The notes under the pieces: generated by a model
The model's database searches: none
Seen by the model: the letters and a program-made list of their open reading frames with translations, nothing else
Told to the model about the DNA's origin: nothing
Program-made: the position numbers and the translations under genes
DNA from: Flavisolibacter tropicus
GTDB lineage: Bacteria > Bacteroidota > Bacteroidia > Chitinophagales > Chitinophagaceae
Length of the DNA stretch: 64,000 nucleotides
Reading direction: 5' to 3'
Assembly: GCF_001644645.1 (NCBI RefSeq)
Contig: NZ_CP011390.1
Location: 5,039,501-5,103,500 of the forward strand
Part shown: positions 37,867-46,897 of the stretch, one piece after another
How the letters are laid out: every line of letters starts with the position of its first letter
Numbering within the stretch: the first letter of the stretch is position 1

Positions 37867-37930
37867 AGGTCTGCCACGGTTTTAAAAGATGTTTGCCTAT
37901 CCTAAAACTGACTATAACCGTGGCAGACCT
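37867..37930 (+). repeat. Perfect 15-bp inverted repeat after the SusD gene
   Basis: AGGTCTGCCACGGTT at 37867-37881 is exactly complementary to 37916-37930, with a 34-base loop, starting 17 nt past the susD stop codon. A short TTT follows. It may be an unusual long-loop terminator or a 3'-end processing signal. Confidence 0.6.
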
Positions 37931-37980
37931 TTCTCCCATTAAAATTTTTAAACAGCTTCTAATACACAATACGAGAATTG

Positions 37981-38263
37981 ATGCAACGTAGAAACTTTCT
38001 AAGAAGCCTGGGATTAGCTTGTGCATGGTTGGGAACACCAGCACTGGTAGCCAGTGCAGCCTAATATGGAGTAGCGTGATGCCCGGGACCCACTGGCAAT
38101 GGAATTGTATGGCGGGCCAGAGCTTCCTAAGAAACTCAAGTTTGTAGAACCTACACTGACCGACCATATTTTCTTTGCCAGGCCCTCTGTTGGCGCTAAA
38201 GAAGTTATGGTAAAAGCTTCCGATCGTTTTGGAAATAGTTATACTGCCACCTTGCAAGCCTAG
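37981..38263 (+). pseudogene. Remnant of a Tat-exported calcineurin-like phosphoesterase
   Basis: Two coding relics in different frames. At 37981-38064 a frame starts with a twin-arginine signal (MQRRNFLRSLGLACAWLG) and ends in a stop right after ALVASAA. At 38075-38263 a second frame without a start reads ELYGGPELPKKLKF, then TDHIFFARPSVG and VMVKASDRFGNSYTA before its stop. This looks like the C-terminal domain found behind calcineurin-like phosphoesterases. The catalytic middle is missing. A large internal deletion of a secreted phosphatase is the simplest reading; the phosphoesterase identity is moderate. Confidence 0.6.
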
Positions 38264-38293
38264 GGAACACTTACAAACCCAATATCCAATGAA

Positions 38294-38323
38294 CAAAGCC
38301 GGCAACAAGAGCCGGCTTTTTGT
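38294..38323 (+). terminator. Terminator after the phosphoesterase remnant
   Basis: AAAGCCGGC and GCCGGCTTT form a 9-bp stem followed by TT, 31 nt beyond the remnant's stop. It fits the terminator of the former gene. Confidence 0.75.
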
Positions 38324-38553
38324 TATCCTATATTTCAGTAATTCATATATGTAATCATTTAGGTAGAAACAAAACCCCTTTGATTGGTGCATGCTGTTGA
38401 TAATATGATCTTTCTTCAATATTGACTGCTTACTATTATTGAAGCAATAGCAATCCTCTTCAATTTTTGCCATAAATTTAGGTACATGGAGCACGGGCTT
38501 TCGCTGATGTTGGAAGCCCTGTTTCCGTTAATCAGCAGCTAAATCTCTCTATT

Positions 38554-38904
38554 ATGTCGTTTTTATCTCTTGAACCTTTCATACCATCAGGAAGCAATTT
38601 TGAAGGATCAAAACAACTCTTTCAGGAGTTGGGTTTTAAAATCAATTGGGATGCAGGCGATTATATAGGTTTTGAAAGAGATGGCTGCAAGTTCATTTTG
38701 CAGAAGTATGATAATAAAGCGTTTGCTGAAAACTTAATGATCAATGTGAAGATCAGTAGTGCAGAGGCGTTATGGAAGGAGGTAAATGAAAAAGGATTAA
38801 TAGAGAAGTTTGGTATTCGCATTAATCCGCCAAAGCCTCAACCTTATGGTATAGAAGTAAACATGATTGACCTGGCCGGTGTATGCTGGCATTTTGTTGA
38901 ATAG
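38554..38904 (+). CDS. VOC (glyoxalase/bleomycin-resistance) superfamily protein
   Basis: A 116-residue protein with a single pair of beta-alpha-beta-beta-beta modules: SLEPFIPSGSNFEGSKQLFQELGFKINW, strand FIGFERDGCKFILQ type, and a C-terminal module ending NMIDLAGVCWHFVE. A dimer would form the metal site, but metal ligands are not obvious. Likely roles are small-molecule binding, resistance or an isomerase-type reaction; none can be chosen. The first segment is 16 residues past the ATG, as usual in the family. Confidence 0.72.
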   Translation: MSFLSLEPFIPSGSNFEGSKQLFQELGFKINWDAGDYIGFERDGCKFILQKYDNKAFAENLMINVKISSAEALWKEVNEKGLIEKFGIRINPPKPQPYGIEVNMIDLAGVCWHFVE

Positions 38905-39460
38905 AGCCTTTCTTCTTATATCGGCATATACTAATGATTGATTTGCTGATTTGTTATGTGTAATCCTCAATTATTCTCCATAAAATTGACAATCCTCATC
39001 AACGCCATTAAATGATCTGGAGTAGAAGAAAGCTGCTGCTAAGCCTTTTACCAATTGGGCAAACTGTTGATATGCGTCAAGCAGATACATAATTGCTACA
39101 ATATTCACGCTATCAAATACTCCACTTCATTCCCTATTTAGTGCTAACTAAATGCAACGATTCTTTATTGGTAAACTTATCAAATTGATACTTGAACGAC
39201 TTTAATGGGCTTGTAATCGAAATATAGTTATTAAAGCCTGAATGTCATTCTATATTGGCAGGGTTTAGACCTATTCGTAGCTAAACTTCCTGTTGACTCG
39301 TACCTAACAAATGAAAAACAAATATTCACTTCTAATAAAGCTTCTCAAAATATGAAATCAATAAAGTAATTGCAAAACTGTAAAAGCGTTCATTAGTCAA
39401 CAAATAATGAAGCTGTTTTACATCTTAATTGTCCAACGGTTTTCAGATTCTAATCCCCCT
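38905..39460. other. Gene-free AT-rich spacer
   Basis: About 550 bases with stop codons in all frames on both strands and no recognisable RNA fold, terminator or repeat. It may contain the promoter of the NHL protein gene and decayed sequence. Confidence 0.5.
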
Positions 39461-41089
39461 ATGTTTAAACTACTTTCACAAAAGAAAGCCCTGTCTTTCT
39501 TATTACTGCTTCTTGCGCATTCTTCTTTTTGCCAAACGCTTTCTACTGTTGCCGGAAATGGTAAACAAGGATATAGCGGCGATAATGGTGTTGCAGTAAA
39601 TGCAATGCTCAATCATCCATGGGGCATGGCAATTGATGATTTAGGCAATATTTATTTTGCTGACTATGTAAATAGTCGTGTTCGTAAGATAAATGCATCT
39701 AATGGACAGATTACAACTATAGCCGGCACTGGAAAGAATGGCTATAATGGTGATAATATTGATGCCCGCAGCGCACAGTTAAACGCTCCTATGAGTGTGG
39801 CTGTTGATCAACAGGGTAATATTTATATCGCGGATGATGGTAATTACCGGGTTCGGAAAATCAATGCCAATAATGGTAAGATCACTACAGTGGCAGGAAC
39901 AGGCTTGCATGGTTATGCAGGCGATGGTGGCCCTGCTGCTAATGCGCAACTGGGAGACCCCTGGCATATTTCTGTAGATGGAGATAATAATCTTTTTATT
40001 ACAGATTATAGCAATAACTGCATACGGAAAGTAAATGCATTAAATGGTGTCATAACCACTGTGGCAGGTACTGGTGTAGGAGGCTATTCTGGAGATGAGG
40101 GATTGGCTACCAAAGCCAGTTTAAATCTACCAGTAGCTACAGCTATTGATTCTTACGGTAATGTTTTTATTGCCGATTTTAATAATAATTGTATTCGTAA
40201 ACTAGACACAGAGACAGGAATCGTCACTACGGTTGCTGGCAATGGCAGCTATGGTAGAAGTACAGAAGGTGTCCGTGCTGTAAATGCGGTATTGGCATAT
40301 CCTGGTGGTGTTGCTATAGATGGAGATGATAACGTTTACTTTACAGATAGTGATAATGAACGTATTTGTAAGATCAATGCTTCCGATGGTATGATCTCTA
40401 TTATTGCTGGAGGTGGTACTGGAAGCGATAGCCTGGCATTATCAGCTAAACTGAATGGTCCACAAGCTATTGCTCTTTCTTCTGGTAACTTATACTTTTC
40501 TGATACCTATGATTTCAAAATCAAAAAGATCAATAATGTATATAAGGAGACACCAGTGAAGATTGTTTCTTTCAGTGCTACTAGTAGTATGGAAAAGCTA
40601 TCGTTGCAATGGCAAATAAGCGATAAGTGTAATACTAATCGCTATTTTATGGTGCAATACAGTACGGATAGTCTCAAGTGGTCTACAATAAAAACAGTGG
40701 CTTCAATTGACAGAATGAACCGGAATAGTTATGCTCAAACTGTAGCGGCTCCAACAAAAGCGGTAAACTATTATCGTTTAATAGCTGTCAATAAATACAA
40801 TGATTCTGTCTATAGCGCCATACAGAAAGTGGATGTAGAATTGCCTGACAGGTCTGAGTCGTCTTTTGTACTTTACCCCAATCCAGTTACTCAAGATTTT
40901 TTTACATTAAAAATAGCAACTCCTTTAACCTCAAAAATTGGATTTACAATTACTGATTTAATGGGCAGAAAGGTTCTGGAAGGAGTAATTATGAGTCAGG
41001 TGCAGGTTATAAATGTAAATCGCTTTTCTTCTGGCATATATATCTTGAAGCTTAGCGATGGTCGTACAGGAAAGTTCAAGAAAATATAA
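39461..41089 (+). CDS. Secreted NHL-propeller protein with T9SS type A sorting domain
   Basis: A 542-residue extracellular protein. A signal peptide (LLLLLAHSSFCQ) precedes about six NHL blades that repeat the pattern YSGDNGVA, WGMAIDDLGNIYFAD, VRKINA and ITTIAGTG. A beta-sandwich segment follows (LSLQWQISDKCNTNRYFMVQ type). The last 75 residues are a type IX sorting domain: FVLYPNPVTQDF, ITDLMGRKVLEG and FSSGIYILKLSDG. T9SS should carry it across the outer membrane to the surface. An upstream ATG at 39407 would put 18 residues before the signal, so 39461 is chosen. Function is probably binding or scaffolding. Confidence 0.88.
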   Translation: MFKLLSQKKALSFLLLLLAHSSFCQTLSTVAGNGKQGYSGDNGVAVNAMLNHPWGMAIDDLGNIYFADYVNSRVRKINASNGQITTIAGTGKNGYNGDNIDARSAQLNAPMSVAVDQQGNIYIADDGNYRVRKINANNGKITTVAGTGLHGYAGDGGPAANAQLGDPWHISVDGDNNLFITDYSNNCIRKVNALNGVITTVAGTGVGGYSGDEGLATKASLNLPVATAIDSYGNVFIADFNNNCIRKLDTETGIVTTVAGNGSYGRSTEGVRAVNAVLAYPGGVAIDGDDNVYFTDSDNERICKINASDGMISIIAGGGTGSDSLALSAKLNGPQAIALSSGNLYFSDTYDFKIKKINNVYKETPVKIVSFSATSSMEKLSLQWQISDKCNTNRYFMVQYSTDSLKWSTIKTVASIDRMNRNSYAQTVAAPTKAVNYYRLIAVNKYNDSVYSAIQKVDVELPDRSESSFVLYPNPVTQDFFTLKIATPLTSKIGFTITDLMGRKVLEGVIMSQVQVINVNRFSSGIYILKLSDGRTGKFKKI

Positions 41090-41212
41090 AGAGGTAGGTG
41101 GCAACATATATCCAGGATAAGTCTGCTACATGCCACACCTAATACTTAATTAATACAATCCAATACCCGGTTCAATAATAAAACAGTTTATTACTAATAA
41201 GTTCTATTGAAA

Positions 41213-42646
41213 ATGAAAAGTCCAATATTCATTCTTTGTTTTATATGCTGCGCACTGTTGGTGCGTGCTCAGGCTTATGAGGAGCGAGATATCAAATCAT
41301 TTGGTGCTACTGGCAATGGCATAACCAATGACCATGCAGCCTTTCAGAAGGCTGCTGATTATTTTAATAAGAGAGGAGGGAATGGAAAGCTTATTATTTC
41401 AGAAGGGACATATGTTGTAGGAAAACAAACCTATACAAAAGGAAAGAATGGTGCTCCCTGTTATTGGGGAGAGGATTTGTTAAGTTTAGCAAACGTTCAT
41501 GATGTAACTATTGAAGGTAAGCATGGTGTCAAGATTGTTTATGATAAAGGGTTGCGGTTTGGGGCCTTTGATCCGGCTACAGGAGAGCCCTATGAACATG
41601 GTAATAATTATTTCGTAAAATATACTTATGCCGCTATTATAGGTTATTGTATTAAAATTGATAAATGCAATAATGTAACAGTTGCAAATCTTGAATTAGA
41701 TGGCAATAGCGGTTCGCTTATTTTAGGTGGTGTATATGGCGATGTAGGCCGGCAGTTGCCACATTGCGGAGTTTTTATAGGTAACAGTAAAGGCATTGTG
41801 ATTGATGGCCTAAATGTCCATCATTTTGGGCTTGATGGAATTACTGTCGGTAACAAGGTCAGTTCAACTAAGGATAATATTTTACTTCAAAACAGCTCCT
41901 TTGAATATAACAGCCGGCAAGGACTTTCGTGGATAGGAGGCAATGAATTAAAAGTAAAAAGGTGCAAGTTTAACCATACTGGGCGCGGTGCCTTTAGTTC
42001 ATCTCCTAATGCAGGTGTTGATATTGAAGCAGAGTGGGGGCCAAACCGTAATGCATCGTTTGAAGATTGCGAGTTTATTAATAACAGGGGTTGTGCTATG
42101 GTAGCTGATAGTGGAGATAGTGGGTACTGTAGCTTTTTGAATTGTACATTTTGGGGTACAACTACCTGGTCTATATGGGTTACTAAGCCTGGTTTTACAT
42201 TTACCGGTTGTAATATCTATGGTTCTACTGTACATGGTTATAATTCTCCCAATGATAAAGATGCAACCAAGTATATTGACTGTCATTTTGAAGATAAAGA
42301 ATATAACGGGCTGCCTCCTTATGGAACATTTCTGGTAGTAACAAATGGCAGTAGAAGAGTTAATTATTTGAACTGTACGTTTGTTAGTCATACCAAAAAG
42401 CTGATCTGGGCCGAGCTTATTGCTAATACTCCTCAGGAAAAGTATCAATTTAACAACTGTACATTCACGGTCTACAATACCAACTTGCCAGCGAGTGATT
42501 GGATTGCAGTTTTAAGAGGAATGCGCTATAAAAATTGCAAATTTGAATTCAGTAAAGAGTCCAGACAATTAGGCTATTGGTTAAATACCTGTTGTAATGG
42601 TGGTGGCAATATCGATGGTGGAGGAAATAAGACGAGTACACTTTAA
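41213..42646 (+). CDS. Secreted right-handed parallel beta-helix protein (pectate-lyase-like fold)
   Basis: A 477-residue exported protein. After a signal peptide (FILCFICCALLVRAQ) the first strand is DIKSFGATGNGITNDHAAFQKAAD, the usual entry of pectate lyase 3/pectinesterase-type helices. Many short repeats follow with buried N and C residues (GIVIDGLNVHHFG, ILLQNSSFEYNSRQG, CEFINNRGC). It may be a polysaccharide lyase or hydrolase, but no catalytic motif could be assigned. The ATG at 41213 is chosen over a TTG two codons earlier. It follows the NHL/T9SS gene on the same strand after 123 nt. Confidence 0.8.
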   Translation: MKSPIFILCFICCALLVRAQAYEERDIKSFGATGNGITNDHAAFQKAADYFNKRGGNGKLIISEGTYVVGKQTYTKGKNGAPCYWGEDLLSLANVHDVTIEGKHGVKIVYDKGLRFGAFDPATGEPYEHGNNYFVKYTYAAIIGYCIKIDKCNNVTVANLELDGNSGSLILGGVYGDVGRQLPHCGVFIGNSKGIVIDGLNVHHFGLDGITVGNKVSSTKDNILLQNSSFEYNSRQGLSWIGGNELKVKRCKFNHTGRGAFSSSPNAGVDIEAEWGPNRNASFEDCEFINNRGCAMVADSGDSGYCSFLNCTFWGTTTWSIWVTKPGFTFTGCNIYGSTVHGYNSPNDKDATKYIDCHFEDKEYNGLPPYGTFLVVTNGSRRVNYLNCTFVSHTKKLIWAELIANTPQEKYQFNNCTFTVYNTNLPASDWIAVLRGMRYKNCKFEFSKESRQLGYWLNTCCNGGGNIDGGGNKTSTL

Positions 42647-42801
42647 TAGAGGGTCTTAAAAGCCTATGCTACGTTTATAGTGATGCTGCTACAGCTCTTT
42701 GTAATTGAGAAGAGGGGCCTCACTTTAGCTGGTAAACTCAATGCATCATTGTTTGTAATAAACTAACTTTAGCCCGCTGCAACTGAAAGATTTCATTACA
42801 A

Positions 42802-43416
42802 ATGACAAACAGTACTGACCGTTTAGATCTACTCAATCAATTATACTTTGAGCCATTGTCGCCAGGTAATTGGAGTCAGTTTGTAAAGCTGTTTGGCGAA
42901 AGAGGTGCCTGTGGTAATTGCTGGTGTATGTCGTTTCGGTTGAAGAAAGCAGATTTTGAAGAGGGTAAGATTGAAGACGGAAACAAACAAGCTATGAAAG
43001 GCTTAGTGTGGGCAGGGGAGCCAACTGGCCTATTGGGATTTTATCAAGGCGAAGCTATAGCCTGGTGTGCTTTTGCACCGAGGGAACATTTCTTAAAAGT
43101 AGAAAACTCCAGAGTGCATAAACGGATTGATGATAAACAAGTATGGTCTATTCCTTGCTTCTTTATTGATAAGCGATTCCGACGACTGGGTGTGTCGGTG
43201 GCTCTATTAAAAGCGGTCATAGAGTATGCTACTACCCAGGGCATAGGAATCATAGAAGCTTATCCTACTATTCCTACTCAAGAAAAGTTACCAGATGCTT
43301 TTGCCTGGATTGGTCTTTACAAATCTTTTGAGCGGGCAGGTTTTAAAATTGTAGACCGTACTTCTAAGAGCAGGCCAATGGTGCGCTATTATACATCAGC
43401 CAGGTTGGAGTCGTAA
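42802..43416 (+). CDS. GNAT family N-acetyltransferase (cysteine-rich N-terminus)
   Basis: A 204-residue acetyl-CoA-dependent acetyltransferase. The acetyl-CoA region is IPCFFIDKRFRRLGVSVALLKAVIEYA, with the R-x-x-G-x loop. The N-terminal part has GACGNCWCMSF, three cysteines in nine residues, recurrent in a subgroup of this family. The C-terminal GLYKSFERAGFKIV motif is also typical. The substrate is unknown. It is not in an evident operon. Confidence 0.85.
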   Translation: MTNSTDRLDLLNQLYFEPLSPGNWSQFVKLFGERGACGNCWCMSFRLKKADFEEGKIEDGNKQAMKGLVWAGEPTGLLGFYQGEAIAWCAFAPREHFLKVENSRVHKRIDDKQVWSIPCFFIDKRFRRLGVSVALLKAVIEYATTQGIGIIEAYPTIPTQEKLPDAFAWIGLYKSFERAGFKIVDRTSKSRPMVRYYTSARLES

Positions 43417-43638
43417 TCCAGAAATAAAAAAGCCACTTGTAGAAACAAGAGGCGATCAAATTTGCTTGCAATGAGTTGAGCAAATAACTCCAATCTATAT
43501 TAACAGGATATGAATGGAATGTTATCTTAGAATTAAGTATATCCGTCTCAACAACGCTAGTATTTAACAATTGGGTAACCTGTAATTAATACACAAGTAA
43601 TAAGGATCGTGTTGCTTTACTGGAGGAGTAACTAACAT

Positions 43639-43914
43639 ATGAAACCCCATCTTTCCCGACACGAATTTGCGGCACTAGATCTCTCCATCCAGGCAGCGCT
43701 TGTTAATTACGAAGGCGTTGATTTGTGTACACATTATTATCGAGGAAATCAATGTGTGTTACTATATTCTCTCTTTGACTTTTATGTGGAAATATGACAA
43801 ACCCGCCGATCTAAACAACTGGCAAAAATTGTTTCCTTTTCTAGTTATAAGCGATTGGATATGTTCCTCACCTCTATTGATATCAGCTTTGTAAATGATC
43901 TGTTAAGAGCTTAA
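43639..43914 (+). pseudogene. Small conserved protein interrupted by an in-frame TGA
   Basis: A 91-codon frame starts MKPHLSRHEFAAL with GGAGG 12 nt upstream. Codon 53 is TGA, followed by 38 more sense codons ending SIDISFVNDLLRA. The region after the stop lines up without gaps with the intact 88-residue protein at 49538: LYSLFDFYVEI against LYQVNNFYVEV, and FLTSIDIS against YLRTIDLS. In the intact copy the TGA site holds phenylalanine. It is most likely a recent nonsense mutation; readthrough is possible but unproven. Function unknown. Confidence 0.7.
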
Positions 43915-43985
43915 GCAAGTAGTTTTATATTCACCTGTGTACTTAGTCTTACTGAAATAAGAAATCGATGCGTTAAGTATAGCGC

Positions 43986-44552
43986 TTAATTCCGTTGTAC
44001 TTCAACCATTTGTTTATGCTGCAGTGAAAGTGTAAAGATCCTGTTGTTTTCATCTTCACCATCCTTGCGATCAAGATCTGGTTCAAATTGGTTTTTCAAT
44101 AATAGACGTATCGAACTACTATTGTCTTTATGGGTAAAGGCTTCTAATCCTTTTAGATGAATGTGATTAAAACAGAAATCAATAACACACTGCAGCGCCT
44201 CGTTCATAAATCCTTGTCTCTGGTAGGCGGGCTCTAATTCATAGCCGATTTCAGCTGTTGTATGATCGGTTGAAAAATTCCAGAGGCAGATGGTGCCAAT
44301 GAGTTTAGGATGTTCTTTCTGGCAAATGGCCCAATAAAGCCATTTCTTTTCCCTGATACCACGGTTAATGGTGTGTATAAAAGCACTGGCTTCTTTGAAC
44401 GATGTTTGTTTAGCGCGTGCTACATAACGGTTCACGGCTTCATTTGAGCGTAATACTGATAAGTCTCTGGCGTCAGACTCCCATAATTGACGTAGGACCA
44501 ATCGGTTTGTTGATAATAAAGGAAACGGTATGAAGCTTACTTCTTTTATCAT
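43986..44552 (-). CDS. GNAT family N-acetyltransferase (RimJ/RimL type)
   Basis: A 188-residue acetyltransferase of the RimJ/RimL-like type. The N-terminus is STNRLVLRQLWESDARDL. The acetyl-CoA site is AEIGYELEPAYQRQGFMNEALQCVIDF, with QRQGFM as the pyrophosphate loop, and ends with LEAFTHKDNSSSIRLLLKNQF. Possible targets are ribosomal proteins or small molecules. It is alone on the minus strand. Confidence 0.9.
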   Translation of the reverse strand: MIKEVSFIPFPLLSTNRLVLRQLWESDARDLSVLRSNEAVNRYVARAKQTSFKEASAFIHTINRGIREKKWLYWAICQKEHPKLIGTICLWNFSTDHTTAEIGYELEPAYQRQGFMNEALQCVIDFCFNHIHLKGLEAFTHKDNSSSIRLLLKNQFEPDLDRKDGEDENNRIFTLSLQHKQMVEVQRN

Positions 44553-44813
44553 TTTATGTGCAGGCGTTTGCTGCTTGTTAAAGAGTAGTGGCAGTAAGAA
44601 ATGAGTGTTGTTTTCAGAGAGTGTAAAGGAATATACTTTGAATGATTTTCATATGTTAAGGCTAACGAAGTATTTCAATAGAAAGGTAGCAAAAGGATTG
44701 CTGTTTTACAAATGGAAGCATGCTTTAGCTGTAATAGTTTTTTAAACTATTGCAGTCTCTCCATTTTATTAATTGTTATGCATTTGTTGAGATAATTGCA
44801 TGAGCAACTAAAA

Positions 44814-45311
44814 TCAAAAGCGTTTGCCAATAGATATGCCAATCCAAGGCATGGCTCTATACTTATTGAAGATAGGGGTGAAGTTTACACGCCACATGAA
44901 GTCACTCTTGGTATGGCGTCTATAACCCAAACTAGGCACTAAACTCCAGATATGTTCGCTATAATCTCTACCACCAGCTGCGGCCTCTTGTTTAAGGGTC
45001 ATTAGTCCAGCTGAACCTGACCAGGTGCCGCCTACACCAACATCAAGGAAAGATTTATTTATGTTTAAGGTAAACAAGTAGTTTACACCTAAAGGCACCG
45101 ATAGTCTGAACTTTTCATCCCCAGAAAAATAGCCTATGCCTGCTCTAACACCAAGGCCCGGCTTATTAGTTAGTTGTCGTTCATAATTAAGTGAGGCAAA
45201 AATGCCGTTGCCCATAAACTCACCATAGACATCATTCTTTTTAAAGCTGCTTTGTGGAAATGCTGATAATGAAAATAATAGCAATAGGATTGGGGAAAGC
45301 TTTTTGTACAA
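44814..45311 (-). CDS. Small outer-membrane beta-barrel-like protein
   Basis: A 165-residue exported protein with a signal peptide (MYKKLSPILLLLFSLSAFPQ). Alternating amphipathic strands with aromatic girdles follow (GIFASLNYERQL, GLGVRAGIGYF, SVPLGVNYLFTL), ending in ISIGKRF. This resembles the 8-strand barrel family common in Bacteroidota. No ATG fits the signal peptide, so a TTG start at 45311 is assumed. Function is likely structural or binding. Confidence 0.65.
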   Translation of the reverse strand: MYKKLSPILLLLFSLSAFPQSSFKKNDVYGEFMGNGIFASLNYERQLTNKPGLGVRAGIGYFSGDEKFRLSVPLGVNYLFTLNINKSFLDVGVGGTWSGSAGLMTLKQEAAAGGRDYSEHIWSLVPSLGYRRHTKSDFMWRVNFTPIFNKYRAMPWIGISIGKRF

Positions 45312-45539
45312 GCAGTGAATTGATTTAGTTATGGTTTAGGTTGAAACGCTTTACAGAATACTTTATTGCGGAATTGGACTCAAGGTGGTCCTATCTACAT
45401 CTGATAAAAGCTACGCATTGTACCGCGCTAACACATTTGGCTTCTGTTTTATGATTTTAAATAAAAATCAACATAATTCTTTCATACAAAAGAGAAAGGT
45501 TAAAGAAGAGCTTCTATCTTAGCTCCAAAGAATAAAAAG

Positions 45540-45974
45540 ATGCTCACTATGTTACGTTCATTTCTGCTGGCTGGAGTTTTATTTATAGCTTTTCAGGGGA
45601 AAGCACAAAATCCAGAGAACTGGACTGCCAAACAGCTTATTGAGCCATCGGATTTAGCAACGGCTATCAATGGAAAGAAAGATATTCCTGTAATTATCAG
45701 TGTTGGGCCTGGCGCTACGATACCTAATTCTGTTGCTATTGGTATGGTGAATAGCCAGGAGGGGTTAGATAAGCTTAAGGTGCAATTGAAAGAGGTGGCA
45801 AAGGATAAGAAGATCGTTATTTATTGTGGCTGTTGCCCGTTTGAGCATTGCCCAAATGTGAGACCTGCCATCAATGCATTAAAAGAAATGAAGTTTACAC
45901 AATATTATCTTTTAAATATCCCACATAACATTAAGAAGGACTGGATAGACAAAGGCTACCCTGTAACTAAATAA
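45540..45974 (+). CDS. Exported rhodanese-like protein with CxCC...C loop
   Basis: A 144-residue protein with a signal peptide (LLAGVLFIAFQGKAQ) and one rhodanese domain. The catalytic loop reads YCGCCPFEHCPNVRPA, with C96, C98, C99 and C104. A normal rhodanese has one cysteine in a six-residue loop, so metal or disulphide chemistry in the periplasm is possible. Start at the first ATG or at the ATG three codons later is undecided. It lies 15 nt from the end of the convergent hydroxylase gene. Confidence 0.75.
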   Translation: MLTMLRSFLLAGVLFIAFQGKAQNPENWTAKQLIEPSDLATAINGKKDIPVIISVGPGATIPNSVAIGMVNSQEGLDKLKVQLKEVAKDKKIVIYCGCCPFEHCPNVRPAINALKEMKFTQYYLLNIPHNIKKDWIDKGYPVTK

Positions 45975-45989
45975 TACTCTTGATAATCC

Positions 45990-46808
45990 TCAGGTAGTTG
46001 CTTGTTGTTTTTCTTGATCAACAACAGCAGTTGCCGTTTTTTCTTCAAACAGCCTTTCATATAATGGGCTTTCGGTATGTTTCCACTTGTCCCAAAAAGT
46101 GAAGTAAAGACCATAGTTATACTTAAACTGCTTGTGGTGTAAGGAGTGGTGAGTAGCGCCAATGAGCCAGCGGCCAACGAAGTTTTTATGAAAGCCCTTG
46201 GGGTATACTTCTATATCCAGGTGATTGATCACTGAGCTAAAGGTCATTATGGTAAGTTGAATAACCAATACATACAAATGCATGGGCAGAATCAGAAGCA
46301 AGATTGGTAAAAAAAGGGCTTGAAGGAGTCCTTCTAATGGGTGAAATGAAAAAGCTGTCCATGGAGAGGTAATGTTACTATCATGGTGCACTTTGTGTAC
46401 AATCCGGAATACTTTAGGATGGTGCATCCAACGGTGCAGCCAGTAGTAATAGGTTTCATGTGCCAGCAGGGCAATAAATAAGCTTATAGGCATCCACCAA
46501 AGCGGATAGTCATAAATGTTCGTATAAACTTTAGTATAACCCTGTTGCCATAGCACCAGCATTAAGCTTCCGGCAACTGCAAAAAGGAATGCAGTGATCA
46601 TACTCCATTTTACTTCATTTTTAAACTGTCCTGATTTATAACCTCTGCTGTTGATCTTGCGTTGCTGCCAGCGTTGGGGAAACCACACGTAGAAGATACC
46701 GTGAAAGAGCCCGGCTATGAGCAAATAGCGACCTACTACTACCAGAAACACTACCAGGGTAGCAAAGGCAAACCAAAGCGGTTGGCTAAAGTCGGGTAAT
46801 GGTGTCAT
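45990..46808 (-). CDS. Sterol desaturase/fatty-acid hydroxylase superfamily membrane enzyme
   Basis: A 272-residue di-iron membrane oxygenase. All three histidine clusters are visible: HETYYYWLHRWMHH at 117-130, HKVHHD at 138-143 and THHSLHHKQF near 226. Four to five membrane helices surround them. Members hydroxylate or desaturate lipids, carotenoids or sterol-like compounds; the substrate is unknown. Nothing in the neighbourhood points to carotenoid synthesis. Confidence 0.88.
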   Translation of the reverse strand: MTPLPDFSQPLWFAFATLVVFLVVVGRYLLIAGLFHGIFYVWFPQRWQQRKINSRGYKSGQFKNEVKWSMITAFLFAVAGSLMLVLWQQGYTKVYTNIYDYPLWWMPISLFIALLAHETYYYWLHRWMHHPKVFRIVHKVHHDSNITSPWTAFSFHPLEGLLQALFLPILLLILPMHLYVLVIQLTIMTFSSVINHLDIEVYPKGFHKNFVGRWLIGATHHSLHHKQFKYNYGLYFTFWDKWKHTESPLYERLFEEKTATAVVDQEKQQATT

Positions 46809-46897
46809 AATACTATTATACTAAAGAAAACATCTTATATAGGCAAATAGTTGGTTTGCCTCACATATTCCCAGATTTGCATAGGGAGCCAAGCTTT

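Noticed and set aside
37853..38494. A 213-residue minus-strand open frame
   Set aside because: It runs through the SusD hairpin, the phosphoesterase remnant and its terminator on the opposite strand. Its sequence has no protein-like pattern, and the plus-strand relics explain the region better.
41094..41145. AGGTGGCA...TGCCACACCT as a terminator after the NHL gene
   Set aside because: The pairing needs a 2-base bulge and a loop of about 30 bases, and no T-run follows.
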